Source: Symsagittifera roscoffensis (Eukaryota; Xenacoelomorpha; Acoela; Convolutidae). From it: DNA of 64,000 nt. The notes under the pieces are model-generated. The model was given only the letters and a program-made list of their open reading frames with translations. It did not search any database and had not been told where the DNA came from. This document shows positions 47,391 through 58,345 of this stretch, in pieces. Position numbers and translations under genes: made by a program. Each line of letters starts with the position of its first letter. Position 1 is the stretch's first letter. The stretch lies in assembly GCF_963678635.1 (NCBI RefSeq), contig NC_087067.1, positions 50,770,233-50,834,232 of the forward strand, read 5' to 3'.

Positions 47391-48074
47391 AACCCGGGTT
47401 ACATAGCCAGGGAAAAACTTTGGACTTGTTGCCAGGAAATTAAAGAGTCCATGACAATCTTGGACTTACTGCCGGGGGCCATTCAGAAACCTCCCAGGAA
47501 GTCTAATAAAAACTCTTGATGAAAACCTAGCCTGGACACCAGGCCTGGACCATTCTAGGAAATCAGCAATTTGCACAAAAATTTTTGTTACATTTTTAGT
47601 CGCCGCAAAGTCATTTTTACGCTCACAAAAACATTTTTCAGAAAAACTGCATGCAAGAGTGTACTTTTTTGGCGCATAACGTAGCCCAGGTTCAATTTTT
47701 CACACAAAAAAAATTCAATATGAATATTTTGTGTGGAGCCATAATTAGTTTTTTTTTATTGTTTTCAAAGGGTCAAATAAACTTAAATATTAGCGAAAAG
47801 TATTTTAAGATTTTTCAACCATTTTTTAGGTATAATCTATCTAGCAACGTAGAAAAAGTTATGTTTTGTCATCATGAATCTGTGAAAGTTTAAAACTTTA
47901 CTATTCACTGGTAAACTAACAAATGTAGCTTTTCTGCAAAAATCTACCAATCAACTTATGAGTTTTCCTATTTGAGAATATCAGTCCAGGGCAGTCCGTG
48001 CAAGAATTTAACATGGAATTTCCCCTGGCCAGGCCTGACTTCAGGGATGTCTCCCATGGATAGGTAACCCGGGA
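47391..48074. mobile_element. Possible inverted-repeat element of about 680 bp
   Basis: CCCGGGTTACATAGCCAGGGA at the left and the reverse complement of the right end, CCCGGGTTACCTATCCATGGG, match at most positions. A second matching pair (GCCAGG blocks) lies just inside both ends. The shared CCCGGGTT core links it to the elements at 22799 and 38678. Interior is AT-rich and non-coding. Confidence 0.5.
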
Positions 48075-49041
48075 AGCCATACCAACTAGATTGAAAGGAA
48101 AAACTATGAGATGTCTACTTATCTGTAATCCAAATATTGAGCGTAATTTCAAGCACTTTGTTTGGGATGTTAGTTCGAAATAGCCGCTTCTTGTTCCAAA
48201 TGAAATTTTTTTGCATAAATTAACTGATCTGCTCAGTTAACAAAAACTATTTTTGCTGATGCAAGACCTTTTGTTCATTTTAGAACGAGCGCAAATTAGA
48301 AAATTCAAACTTTTGAAAATTTAATAGAAGTTTAAGTGAATAGAAATTTGAATGAAAAATGGTTTAAAGTTTTAATAGAACTTTTATGCTTATTTATCCC
48401 CAAACGAAAATTAAAGCTTTTTAACTATTTACTTTCAGGGAAATTTGAACAATAATCTTCAGAACATCAAAGCATTAAATTAAAAAATTCGTTTCAATGG
48501 ATTAGTTTTTTTTGCCCGTTTTCCCGTTTTCATCTGTTGTAACTTGCAAGTGGAATGCAGAATGTTCATAGAAATTTGAGTTAGAAAGTTACAATAGAAA
48601 TGATTCAATTGCCAAATTGTAAAAAAGATGTTTTTGACGGGCATTCATTGTTTATTGTGACGTCAATTTCTGCATTCAATCTATGCCAAAAACCAATTTC
48701 AAAAGAACTGTTTTTGAGGGGTTTTTTCGGTTATGACCTAAATGATAAAAATTGGACGTGAAGCTTTAATCTTTAAAAATTGCATTGAATCTATTTAGAA
48801 ATGGTTGGCTGATTTACCGAGCATTGAAAAAACATAAAATCTGCAGAAAGTGTGAATAAAACGACAATTAAAAAACGCATTTATGGGCTCTTATTATATG
48901 AAAAGTTCAAAAATAGAGAAAAGATCCAGTTTGAGGGTTAATTATGTGAACTACCTCCTGCTGTGTCTATTTACTCAGAAGAAATTGAGTTCAATACACA
49001 ACATGTGATGTCTTTTTGACCAAATAGATTTCCTTGTTCAG
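48075..49041. other. Anonymous AT-rich DNA
   Basis: No supported feature until the acceptor-like TTTCCTTGTTCAG ending at 49041. Confidence 0.4.
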
Positions 49042-49234
49042 GTATGGCAGAGGGTTGAAGTTAAGAGAAAATACTTTTACAGAAATTATAAGGAGCCAAA
49101 CTTCATCGCTAAACCAATTAGGATCTATGCGGTTGATGGGAGCACTAGCTGGCCAGGTCGGTGTGGACCTGTCTGAATTTCTAGGTTTGAACTTCGTTGT
49201 TCAACCAGACGACGGCTGTTCTTTTTCTATATAA
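49042..49234 (+). CDS. Possible orphan terminal exon
   Basis: A pyrimidine-rich acceptor (TTTCCTTGTTCAG) is followed by a frame of about 63 codons ending in TAA. Its composition is balanced for this window, with segments such as GALAGQVGVDLSEFLG and VVQPDDGCSF. AATAAA sequences occur within 200 bp downstream. No upstream exon is found within several kilobases, and no family is recognised. It could be the last exon of a gene with distant exons, or a relic. Confidence 0.3.
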
Positions 49235-50301
49235 GCAAATGTAATCCCTTGAAAACCCACTGTTTTTCCCCGAGTTGAGGGATACTAATCCAGTGAGCAT
49301 TGAGTCACTTTTTTTAAACCCAATCTCTATTATAGATTCAGTTATGACATCACGCTCTGCAGAAAAAAATCACATTTAAAAATGTAATTAATTAATAAAA
49401 CGAGAGCATATAAATAAAAACTTAGTTAGTTACAAAATTTTGCTAAGTTTAGTTAGTTATAAAATTAGTTATGCATTAAATACAAAAACAAATTTTTTTG
49501 CATCGTGTATCAAAAAAATATTTGCATTTTTTTAATTTAGTAAAATGCGTTCAAAAATACCAAAAACTGTCATTAGTTACATCCTCGTCAAGAAAACGTC
49601 CTCGACAGGAAAACCTGTTTGTGGTTTGTTGAGATTTACCAATTTTTTTCTCCCTTTTGGGTTTCTGAACACCGGCGAACATCTCTTCATTACTTAAAAG
49701 ACATTTATTCTAAACATTAACCTTTGTCTGCTCAAATACACAAAAACTTAACTGTCATTTTCTAAAAACTGAAGAAAAAAATGCAGCAAGTTTTTGCAAG
49801 TTTCTTAGCAAATTTTTAAGCTTCGCCGTTATATAGCAATTTTAGCAAAAATTTCACTTCAGAGTAATTCATTGATCAGACACACATCAAACAGCAGCAA
49901 CAACAATTAAGACTGACTTTTACAATCTTTTATCTGAATCAGGAATTTTCTTCAATAATGCATCAAGACGTTTTATTCAAGTAAGGAAAAACATGATAAA
50001 CCTCAATGCTGTTTCGCCCTCCTTTATTGGAAATCAAAATTTCGAGGATAATTTGCCAATTTTACGGCAAATATTTTTGAGCTGGTCAAAACGGGCAAAA
50101 TACCATCGACTTGGTTATTGCAAATAAAATTTATTTTCTAAATTTCATTTTATCTCGAAACTTGTCGAAATCTCGTAGGCAACAGAAGCAGTACGCAAAA
50201 GTTCCAGGTTCCAGTAAATCTCTCGTTTGGCAGAAAACATTTTAAAAAGTAATTGAAGTTAAAACTCTGTCAATGCAAAAGAAGCTGCCAATGCAAACAA
50301 G

Positions 50302-50667
50302 TGGAATTAGTTTAAAACTTGTGTTTATAACCAATTATAATATTGATAAAACTATCTTTATAAAATACTTCTTACTAACCAATCAAGATCCATAACTAAC
50401 CCTTACAAAATTTTGTACAGCTGAAACTATTTATAGTTTCAGCCAGAGCAGAATTATTTTAACTTAGTAAACAATTCTTGATCTTTTATCTCGCAGATGC
50501 CAGTATACACTAGATCTATTGAGACTAGGAGATAAATGATTAAGATTAAGATCGGTTTTAGACTAGGTAGTTGCACGAATCTATCCCGCCGAAAACAAGA
50601 TGGTGACGAACAGACGGTGTACTTTATCTGAAATTACTCTGAGAGAGCCACTCCAGACTGAAACTCA
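50302..50667 (+). repeat. Element C: diverged LTR of the A/B family
   Basis: 366 bp beginning TGGAATTAG and ending GAAACTCA. It matches the element A LTR in blocks: ACTAACCAATCA(A/C)GATCCAT, the hairpin, CCAGTATAC(A/C)CTAGATCTATTGAG, GTTGCACGAATCTATCC and AGACGGTGTAC. Followed immediately by a primer-binding site, so it is a 5' LTR; no 3' partner is seen. Confidence 0.85.
50421..50444 (+). promoter_or_regulatory. LTR hairpin of element C
   Basis: Arms GCTGAAACTAT and ATAGTTTCAGC form a perfect 11-bp stem with a TT loop. Compared with elements A and B, two stem positions differ on both arms so that pairing is kept. Confidence 0.75.
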
Positions 50668-50669
50668 TC

Positions 50670-50684
50670 TGGTGTGACCAAGAG
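50670..50684 (+). other. Primer-binding site of element C
   Basis: TGGTGTGACCAAGAG begins two bases after the LTR, in the same position as in element A. Confidence 0.7.
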
Positions 50685-50689
50685 TCTCG

Positions 50690-50919
50690 AAAGAGACCTC
50701 AACATTTTTAGATGTAGCAAATTCAAAATAGACACAAGTATTGAAGACTTACCTCCACGTTTCAATAAATCTAATCAATACCAACGAGTGTTCAAGTTAA
50801 CACCAGGTCAAAATCCGAATAGCGGACCGTGCTTCTACGACGTGAATCGAAAAAGCAGACAGCAACGACAACTTCTCTACAAGATTATCAATGCAGTACA
50901 TTTTCATTCACTAAAATGA
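50690..50919 (+). CDS. Open frame after the element C leader
   Basis: About 76 codons, open from the primer-binding site and ending in TGA. Segments such as SIEDLPPRFNKSNQYQRVFK and PGQNPNSGPCFYDVNRKSRQ look like genuine protein. It may be the beginning or a remnant of an element C gene (gag position), or a piece of host exon joined to it. No domain recognised. A second protein-like frame, unlinked, lies at 51492-51695. Confidence 0.35.
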
Positions 50920-52334
50920 AACAAATTACTTGTAGCAGTAAGACTCATTTCCAAGATGTATATCTCTCAGTGATATATAATTAATAATATATTATACCAA
51001 GACGATTAATCAACAACTACAAAAACAATTTATTTCAAATCTGCAGTATTTTAAAATTTTTTGTAAAATTTTTTGTAAAAAAATAAACAAAATTAGTTAC
51101 TATAAAAAGTTATATTAGTTTTACCAAAATTATAAAAAAAATTCCTGGCTTCTCAAGGACTCATATCCGTATACCCTCATCCATAGTGCTTTTTTGTTTC
51201 TTCAGCACATAATCACTCAATTAACTAATATCAATTAGGTCTTTATTTTGTAACAAACTTTTTCTTAAAATTTTTATTCTTTCCTTAATCTTTAATTTTT
51301 GATTTAAATTTTGTCAAGGCCTGTCCCTGTTTTAAAACAACTTAATTATTCTTTAAGCCTGATCATCAAGGCTATGCTTGGATCTTTAATTTTGTAACTA
51401 AATTTAAATTTTACATCATTTTAAAATACTTGATAAGCAACGTATTTTCTCAAACGGCTCCAGAAACCTTCAATCATAAACTCGGTCAAAAGTGGAACCT
51501 CTCGCCGTTACGGTACTTGTAAGCAAACGATTCAAACGCGAACTCAAAAATCTGTTACCCAGTGATCGATCTTTAAATTTTTCACACCCGGATGGTCTCG
51601 TCGATACGCTCATTACACATTTAATGGATGGCAGTCTTGTTAAACATTTTCAGACCCACTCACAAAACCGTGTAGATTTTCATCTTCTATTTTGAATTAA
51701 TGAGGTGGAATTTCCTTTGTTTGGCATTAGCTAACTGACCGGTTTTTTTAGTCGAGTTTTTCTGTGCTTGAAAAATTTCCCCTTCCAATTGCCGTCCTTC
51801 GTAAGTCTGTAAAAAGAAGAGTTGTACTTTAAATATTCGAACTCTGTTTGACACTTTGATGCGACCGATCGATCTGACTATTCCAAAAAATCCGGTAGAA
51901 GATTGCACAGATATGTGCGGCTAGACTTTTCACTTAATTTCTTGCAACCAGAAAGGTTTTCACATATTTCGAACTTTGTTCACATTTGCGGAATCTAGAA
52001 CAACTTGCTGTCATCTCTACTTGTAGAATTCACGACAATTAAAATTAATGTGCTGATAAAGCTTTCATTAGTAGGTATTTGTGCGTGGAATCCACACAAC
52101 TTTTGGTAGTGAAATCCGCTCACACTTTGGAGCATGTTTAAAGACTTGTCTCTGGATTCCAGTGATCTAAACAGCAAACGGTACACTATCCAGTGCACAG
52201 TTTGGACTCACAATGTTGAAAAAAATTTGCTTATAGAACTAAAACAAAGTTGACCTAAATTCTATTACTTTCAATAATATAAATAACCATTCTCTTATAA
52301 ATACCATAAATCATTTCATTTGGTCTCTAATTGT
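50920..52334. other. Anonymous DNA after element C
   Basis: The frame at 51492-51695 has a balanced composition (SDRSLNFSHPDGLVDTLITH) and may be a relic of element C or of a gene. The remainder is AT-rich with no supported feature. Confidence 0.35.
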
Positions 52335-54800
52335 TCAGTCACCCTTGTATGGGTAGGTTATTCCCCCATCGGAGTTCTGCATTGGTAGTTTGTAGAACTC
52401 GTTCAGTCTGTCGTGGTGCAAGTCGGCTGTGTAAGCTCGAACAGTCAGCACCCCCTCGGCCTGTGCTCGTACTTTGAAGTCGTGGAGGATGAAGAACTCA
52501 AGCAGGAACCTCGAAAGTCATCAAATTTATCAGTTATGCGATATGGACAATTTAATCAAAAAAGATCAGAAAATGAAATTGTTGACGTCAAAAACGGTTT
52601 GTAAATCTATGTAAGTTTTTGTGAACCTTCAAGTTGGTAAAATTTATATAAAATTCGAACCCGTAGATGCCGAGGAGGAAGAGTGTGAAGAGAATGTATG
52701 GAAGTACTTTGGTCACTGCTGAGGCCTCTTTCGTCTCTGGTCCCTCTCGGTACCACACCAACTCCAGTTTATTAACCTCTTTGTCCTCTTTTGTTTCGCT
52801 GAGGGCCCTGAAATGACGTCATTGTGAAAAAGATACCATTTTATTTCACGTTTTTACGTCGAAAATATAAACGACATGTGTGCGACAAACAATCATATCT
52901 TGAGGCCAAAACACATCAGAATTGCAAAAAAATTGCATAACAACTGTGACAATCTGTTGTTAAGTTGCATAATAATATTGAGTATCGGCTTGTTGGAATG
53001 ATAATCTTATTTTTTGGACTTGTTGGCCTATCACCATTAGAAACAAATGAAATGAATATTGTGTTTGTGATGATGGATTTTTGGATTTTGGAGTACAATA
53101 CAGTGCCCAGCGAGATAGAATCTTCTGCATAAACTGAGGCTTACACACTATATAATAATTTATGATAAATCAAAAGTTTAACTGAGATTTTTTCTGAAGG
53201 TGCCTTTAGCGTTTGAAAAACCACGACTTTTTGGTCAAAATATACCAAAATGTGCCTAAAAACGTTATTGTGGCCTGTTTTCTTTTTCTCAAAAATTCGC
53301 CAGCCGCGCAAAAAATTTAGTCAAATGGTTAAAATAAGACTTTTAAACTGATGTTGGAGAGCTCGGAAAATCAAATTGGTCGACTTGAAAAAAGGTTGAC
53401 AAATTTTTTGATTAAATTAACCCCCCCCCCCCATCAATTTGACCTTGTTGAGACTAAGTCATTGCCAGTAGGCGAGGCAACAACTCTTACTCCAGCCCAC
53501 AAAAATAGCCAAAATATAGCGAGTAATTCTCATCCAGAGAGATAACAGAGTTCCTAGTGATTAGCTTGGATCTTGGTTCTTTCCCTCGATCATAAATGGT
53601 CTTAAGCCGTATCTTAAAATCGAGTTTTGTACTGCTGTATTTCGGCTAAGTGTTTTGGATCTCTGCAAATAGTCCAAAGTTTGAACTCCTGAACAATATG
53701 TATGATGGTAGCAGTACCTGAATGCGAGCAGTCTGTTCGTCTGGCTGCCCGAGGATATGATGGCCCTCTCGTCCGAGTTCAAATCTGGCTGAATTGTGAG
53801 TCGCATGTTCCTCAACACACTCTGCGGCTGCACTTTGGTCAACTCTAGAATACACTCGTCCACTGCTGTCTTCATCTCGGGGGAGAGGGACTTGTTGCTG
53901 CGCTTGAAGAAGTACAGACAGGAAGGGGACACTTCTGTGAACAAAACAACAAATCACACAGAATTTGTTCATAAAAAACACGTTCAAATATCACATTTTA
54001 TTCGATTTACCCCGATACTATAATTACAACACAGTACTCCTCTAGGTGTTTTGTTCTCCCCCCTTCCTCGTTGCGAACTTATATTTGCAGTTATGAGTTC
54101 GCAGCGAGGGAGGGGGAGAAAATGTGCAAACAGAAGAACTGTGTTGTAATTAAATTATACAGCCATATCGATGAAAGTCAGAAGTTTAAGCTTGTTTTTT
54201 TTAATTGCCTTCATATTAGACAAAAAGTTTTTTCGAACTACATCACAATAAATTCTATACTCAAACAAAAGAATTGAGAGCCGTTTAAATATCTTGATTT
54301 TTTATTAGGATATTTAGTTGTCAAAAACAAGCGGAAAAACGAGATTTTTGAGGGTTTTTAGCGGATATTCAGACACTATACTCTGATAAAAAATAACTTT
54401 ATAACTTGTTTTGAAAACATTTCGATAGTTTTTGCGTAATTGCTGGACCAATTATACCATAAATCTATCCCATATTTGGTTGAAACGTTGCGTCAACGTT
54501 TTTTCGAAAACAAAAAGAACCATTTTATTCTGGTAAAGTTCGAGGAAAAGTTTATCATTTTCTTAATGTCAGAAACAGTCGGCACAAATATTAAATTTTT
54601 TTAATTTTTCATTGAATTTTTTATCATTCAAAAACAAAATTATATCAAAAAGAATGAATATCACATGTTATCCATCGCACATTGGCAACTTTTAATCCTC
54701 TGATTAGATCATTTAATTAGAAGAGAGTTAAACATATACTTTAGGAGAAGAACTCACGAAGGATCATGCAAAAAGCTGTACAGCTTATCAAGGCATGACC
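52335..54800 (-). CDS. Unrecognised membrane protein, four 3'-terminal exons
   Basis: Minus-strand exons: 54758-54800 (GHALISCTAFCMIL, hydrophobic), 53718-53934, 52661-52807 and 52335-52509 ending in TGA. All junction phases agree (1, 2, 2) and splice sites are consensus (GTGAGT/CACAG, GTACTG/CAG, GTTCGA/GAG). Exon 2 encodes a cytosolic- or lumenal-looking stretch (LSPEMKTAVDECILELTKVQ, IQPDLNSDERAIISSGSQTN). Exon 3 encodes LVWYREGPETKEASAVTK and a membrane segment LPYILFTLFLLGIY that continues into exon 4 (FLLEFFILHDFKVRAQ). The protein ends ITYPYKGD. The exons are GC-richer than the introns and use balanced codons. The start is not found, so upstream exons lie beyond 54800. The short exon 1 and segment 3/4 suggest at least two membrane passes. 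I do not recognise the family. Confidence 0.7.
53220..53440 (-). repeat. Dispersed repeat copy in an intron
   Basis: GGTCGACTTGAAAAAAGG, GAGAGCTCGGAAAATCA and the CCAGCCGCGCAAAAAATTT block line up with 14760-14920. It ends in a C run (53421-53432). Confidence 0.5.
54022..54151. mobile_element. 130-bp foldback element in an intron
   Basis: AATTACAACACAG and CTGTGTTGTAATT are perfect inverted ends. Further inside, TTCTCCCCCCTTCCTCG pairs with CGAGGGAGGGGGAGAA and GCGAACT with AGTTCGC. Arms total about 60 bp, giving a strong hairpin if transcribed with the host gene. Confidence 0.85.
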
Positions 54801-55465
54801 CTGAAAAATTTAGGACAGAAGTTGCGAAATAACATCGGACTCGAAACGCACAAATAAAACAAAAAGAAACTTATTTCATTGGTGTTAACCTTAAGATATA
54901 ATAAACACAAATTTTTGAAATAATGCTATAGTTGATGCTCAGTTACCCAATTAAAAAAATAGGTTATCATATCGTTTAAAAGCAAAAAAAAAACATTAAT
55001 TTTATAGAAAATGTTTCTTCATGACCGCTGCATTATTTTTGTTCTTGTTTATAAGATGGGCAAAGTTTTGGTCGTAGAAACTCGAGTAAAACATTTCGTT
55101 TTCAGTGAACTCAAACTAAAAGTTTTAAGTGGCTTTATTTTCTCTAAGTTGTTCTAAAAATTAATACAAAAATTTGCCAGATCTGTTTATCAAAAAAATT
55201 TTTTATGTCATATGCATGCAAGCTATATGAAGCGCGATCAAATTACGTTCGAACTGAATTGTTTTAAATAAACGCTTTTGAATCTTTTCGTAGCAGAGCC
55301 GTATGCTTTTAATCCAGACAATTTTATAGGTTGTGAGAACAAGATTCTATTCCTAAATTACAATCGCATGAAATTATCTGATGTTTTGAAATTAATTAAT
55401 GCTTTACAAAACGTTTTGAAAAACTTATTTGTAAAAGGTATGCAAAAAATTAGTTTAAAAATCGA
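54801..55465. other. Anonymous AT-rich DNA
   Basis: Should contain further 5' exons of the membrane-protein gene or its intron; none could be recognised. Confidence 0.35.
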
Positions 55466-55469
55466 AACA

Positions 55470-56650
55470 ATCATTTTTGAACGCATACAATTTTGCCTTA
55501 ACAGAATAAAAAAAGAAGCAATTGACAACAAAACGTATCTTTACTTGTGGTTCAATAACTTCAGAAATAACGACAACATTTAATTATCTCAAAAAACGAC
55601 AACATTTAGTCTATTTAGACAAATTTTTTCCTGATAAGCTAGAATGTACAAAAAGTGTTTCATAAGGAGAAACGCTGGTTCTTTGTTTTGTTCCGTTTTT
55701 ACATCAAAGATATGCCTTTAGCCATCGTCATACATGTAACTTTGTTTGCAGGTGATACTATTTCAGTTGTTGCTCAGAAATTTGCTTCATTAGTAAAATT
55801 TCAATCAGAATGCAAGATATTAATGACTGCATTGTGAATACCAAGCTGCTATTGACTCCATCAAAGTGCAAATTGATAAAAATTGGCCGGTTTCACGAAC
55901 GTGAACAATTTTTGAGAACAATCTGATGGCTATCAATTCTGACTTCAGAAACTTTGGAAAACAAGTCGACAACCGGATCCAAATTGAAAATAATTTGTTT
56001 ATTTTACATATGTAATCAATATGCTTTTCAATTTGGAACCGGTTGTCGACCTGTATTCCTAGGTTTCTGCAATCAGAATTTTAGCCATCAGATTGTTCTA
56101 TTAAGATATTCGCTTTCGCAAAACCGGCCAAAGTTTATCAATTTGCAATTTGATTAAGTCATTAACAGCTTGCTATCAACACACCAGTCACTAATACCTT
56201 GCAGTTCTGTTTGAAGTTTCATTTTAGTAACAAACTGCTGAGCAACAACTGAAATAGTATCATTTGCAAACGAAATTACATGTATGCAGCTGTTCGAAGG
56301 CATATCTTTAAAAACGAAACAAAACAAGGAGCCAGCACATCTTTTTATGAAACAACTTTTGTACATTCTAGCTTATCAGCAAGAGATTAGACTGAAGAGA
56401 CAAATTGTTGTCGTTTCGTGAGATAACTACTTAAACAATTTGGAACTTCCTCTCAAAAACATTATAATAACAAATTTTCAAGTATGATGCTTTGAGCAAT
56501 GATATCAAATTTTTTCTTGATGATTAAAACACAAGTAGCCATACGTTTTGATGTCAATTGATTTCCCAATTTATTCTGTTAAGAACAGAATTAAGATGTA
56601 TGCGTTCAAAATTGAAGATTTTGAGAGTCAAACTGATTTTTTCTCAAACC
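55470..56650. pseudogene. Palindromic fragment of a non-LTR-type reverse transcriptase
   Basis: The sequence from about 55470 to 55990 reappears inverted at about 56030-56650. Matching landmarks are TTTGAACGCATACA, AATTGACA(A/T)CAAAACGTAT, GCTAGAATGTACAAAAG, CATACATGTAA and ACAACCGG. The minus-strand arm reads SLFCFVFKDMPSN, IHVISFANDTISVVAQQF and then a GISDWCVDSKLLM segment. This is the LINE-type pattern of a polymerase box (FADDT-like, here FANDT) followed by iWc.dskL. The + strand arm has the same region with GDT. Both arms lost the second catalytic Asp context and are broken, so it is a dead copy. Confidence 0.7.
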
Positions 56651-57935
56651 GTCTAAAGATAAAATTTTCAAAACGTTTGCTCACAGAATGCAATAATTTT
56701 GATAAAAGATAATCAGTGTTATCAAAAAATTTTTATCAGTGTTAATCAGTGTTATTTTAAAAAATTTTAAAATTTTGTTTGGAAGTTTTAGGAAAATCAG
56801 GAAAAGTTTTCCCTGAGAGCATCAGGTTACAAGTTTCAAGCAGTGTATTGCTTACCCCATTATGAAAAATTTTTTTTTATTGCTCTTGTTTTCATTTTCT
56901 TGAAGGACTCCGTTTTTAGTTTCATGAAACATAATTGTTTTGATGGCATCAAAATCTGGCCTGTAATTGATTCATCAAAATTTGCATTTAATTTTATTCT
57001 AATTGTAGCAAACTGTTTCGTTTTTTTTTCTCCGCAGTAAAGACAGAATTCATCAGAAACTATAGACTGATAGTTTCTTTATGATAATTAACAAAATATC
57101 TGCTAGTCTATCGTTCTAAAACCGCGTGTTTTCTTTTAACACTAATTACGTTATTTCTACGGGTTTTGAAATCAATTTTGTCGCTGGATTGTCTTTCTAT
57201 CAGTTTTTTGCAATCAATCCAAAGATGATTATGAGGTTTTTTTTGTTTTCTTTTGCGGAGAAAACTTTAATTATTTTTCAGTCACGATCTGGGTTAATTT
57301 TATTATTTAAAGGTTTGCATCAGGCTTCAAGTTTTTCAATCGATTTTTTAAGCTAAAAAAAAAGTTTCGTCAAATGTCGCAATTTAACTGCAAATCATGG
57401 TGGAAATCCAGATAATTTGAATCCTCGCATTGATTTTTCTATAACAGTTTATGTCAAAACTGGCCAATGCCTGAGCAACACACTGTCTGTACATGAAAAT
57501 TGTCAATTACTTGATCATTACTCGCACTTAAGCAATATTAATTTTTTTGAACTCCAAACATCGAACATTGTAACCAAAAGACATCAAAAAGTTTTCATAC
57601 TCCAAAACTTTAGGATTTTCAGATGAGACATCGACGATAAAGTTCATCGTGAGCATTTTTTTGCTAGTGAATGTTTTAAGTTCAAACATAAGGTGTACTG
57701 ACTATTGCAAAAACGTATCATGCTTCGAATTCGGTGGGCGGTATGAATCGTTCAAGATTAGTTTTATGATGATGAATTCTCGTTTGTTTTTATGATGAAA
57801 AACGTTCTTTTGTTTTTTGAGCCTATGTCATCAAAATAGTCCATATTGGCACGAAATAAATAAAGTTGTCTAGTGGTAGAGTCGATATATGTAAGGAGAA
57901 ACCAAAACGTCTCGATCAGAAATATTTCATCATTG
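56651..57935. other. Anonymous AT-rich DNA next to element B
   Basis: Frames at 57126-57356 and 57417-57626 are short and lack recognisable domains; they may be further LINE relics. ATTG at 57932-57935, adjacent to the LTR, is the candidate target duplication, but its partner lies outside the window. Confidence 0.35.
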
Positions 57936-58345
57936 TGAGTTATAACCGATGGTCTTAACTCATAGAGTAATTTCGGATAGGGTACACCGTCTGCTCGTCA
58001 CGCTATCTTATTTTTGGCCGGATAGATTCGTGCAACTTCTTAGTCTAATACCGATCCTAATCTTACTCTTATACTATCTAGTCTCAGGTTGTTTAGCTAG
58101 TCTCTGCTAGGCTCAATAGATCTAGGGTATACTGGTTTATTGCGGCTGCTGAAGTTCTCTTGGAGAGGCAACTAAGTTCTAAGTTAAATTCAAATCTCTC
58201 TGGTGCTGAAATTACAAGTAATTTCAGCACTTACAAATAAGTGGGTTGTTAGTTAGATGGATCATGATTGGTTAATATTAAATACTTTACAATGGTAAAA
58301 TATCTAATTTATCCAATCATAAAATGTAGTTTAGATCAGGTTCCA
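57936..58345 (-). repeat. 3' LTR of element B
   Basis: 410 bp, the same length as the element A LTR. Minus-strand start TGGAACCTGATC and end TAACTCA. It differs from A at scattered sites and has a variant stretch around 58155-58175. On the minus strand it is preceded by AAAACCCGGATGGG, the same sequence that precedes the 3' LTR of A. Confidence 0.92.
58203..58230 (-). promoter_or_regulatory. LTR hairpin of element B
   Basis: GTGCTGAAATTAC and GTAATTTCAGCAC form a fully paired 13-bp stem with a TT loop. Element A has a G-T pair at one of these positions. Confidence 0.75.
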
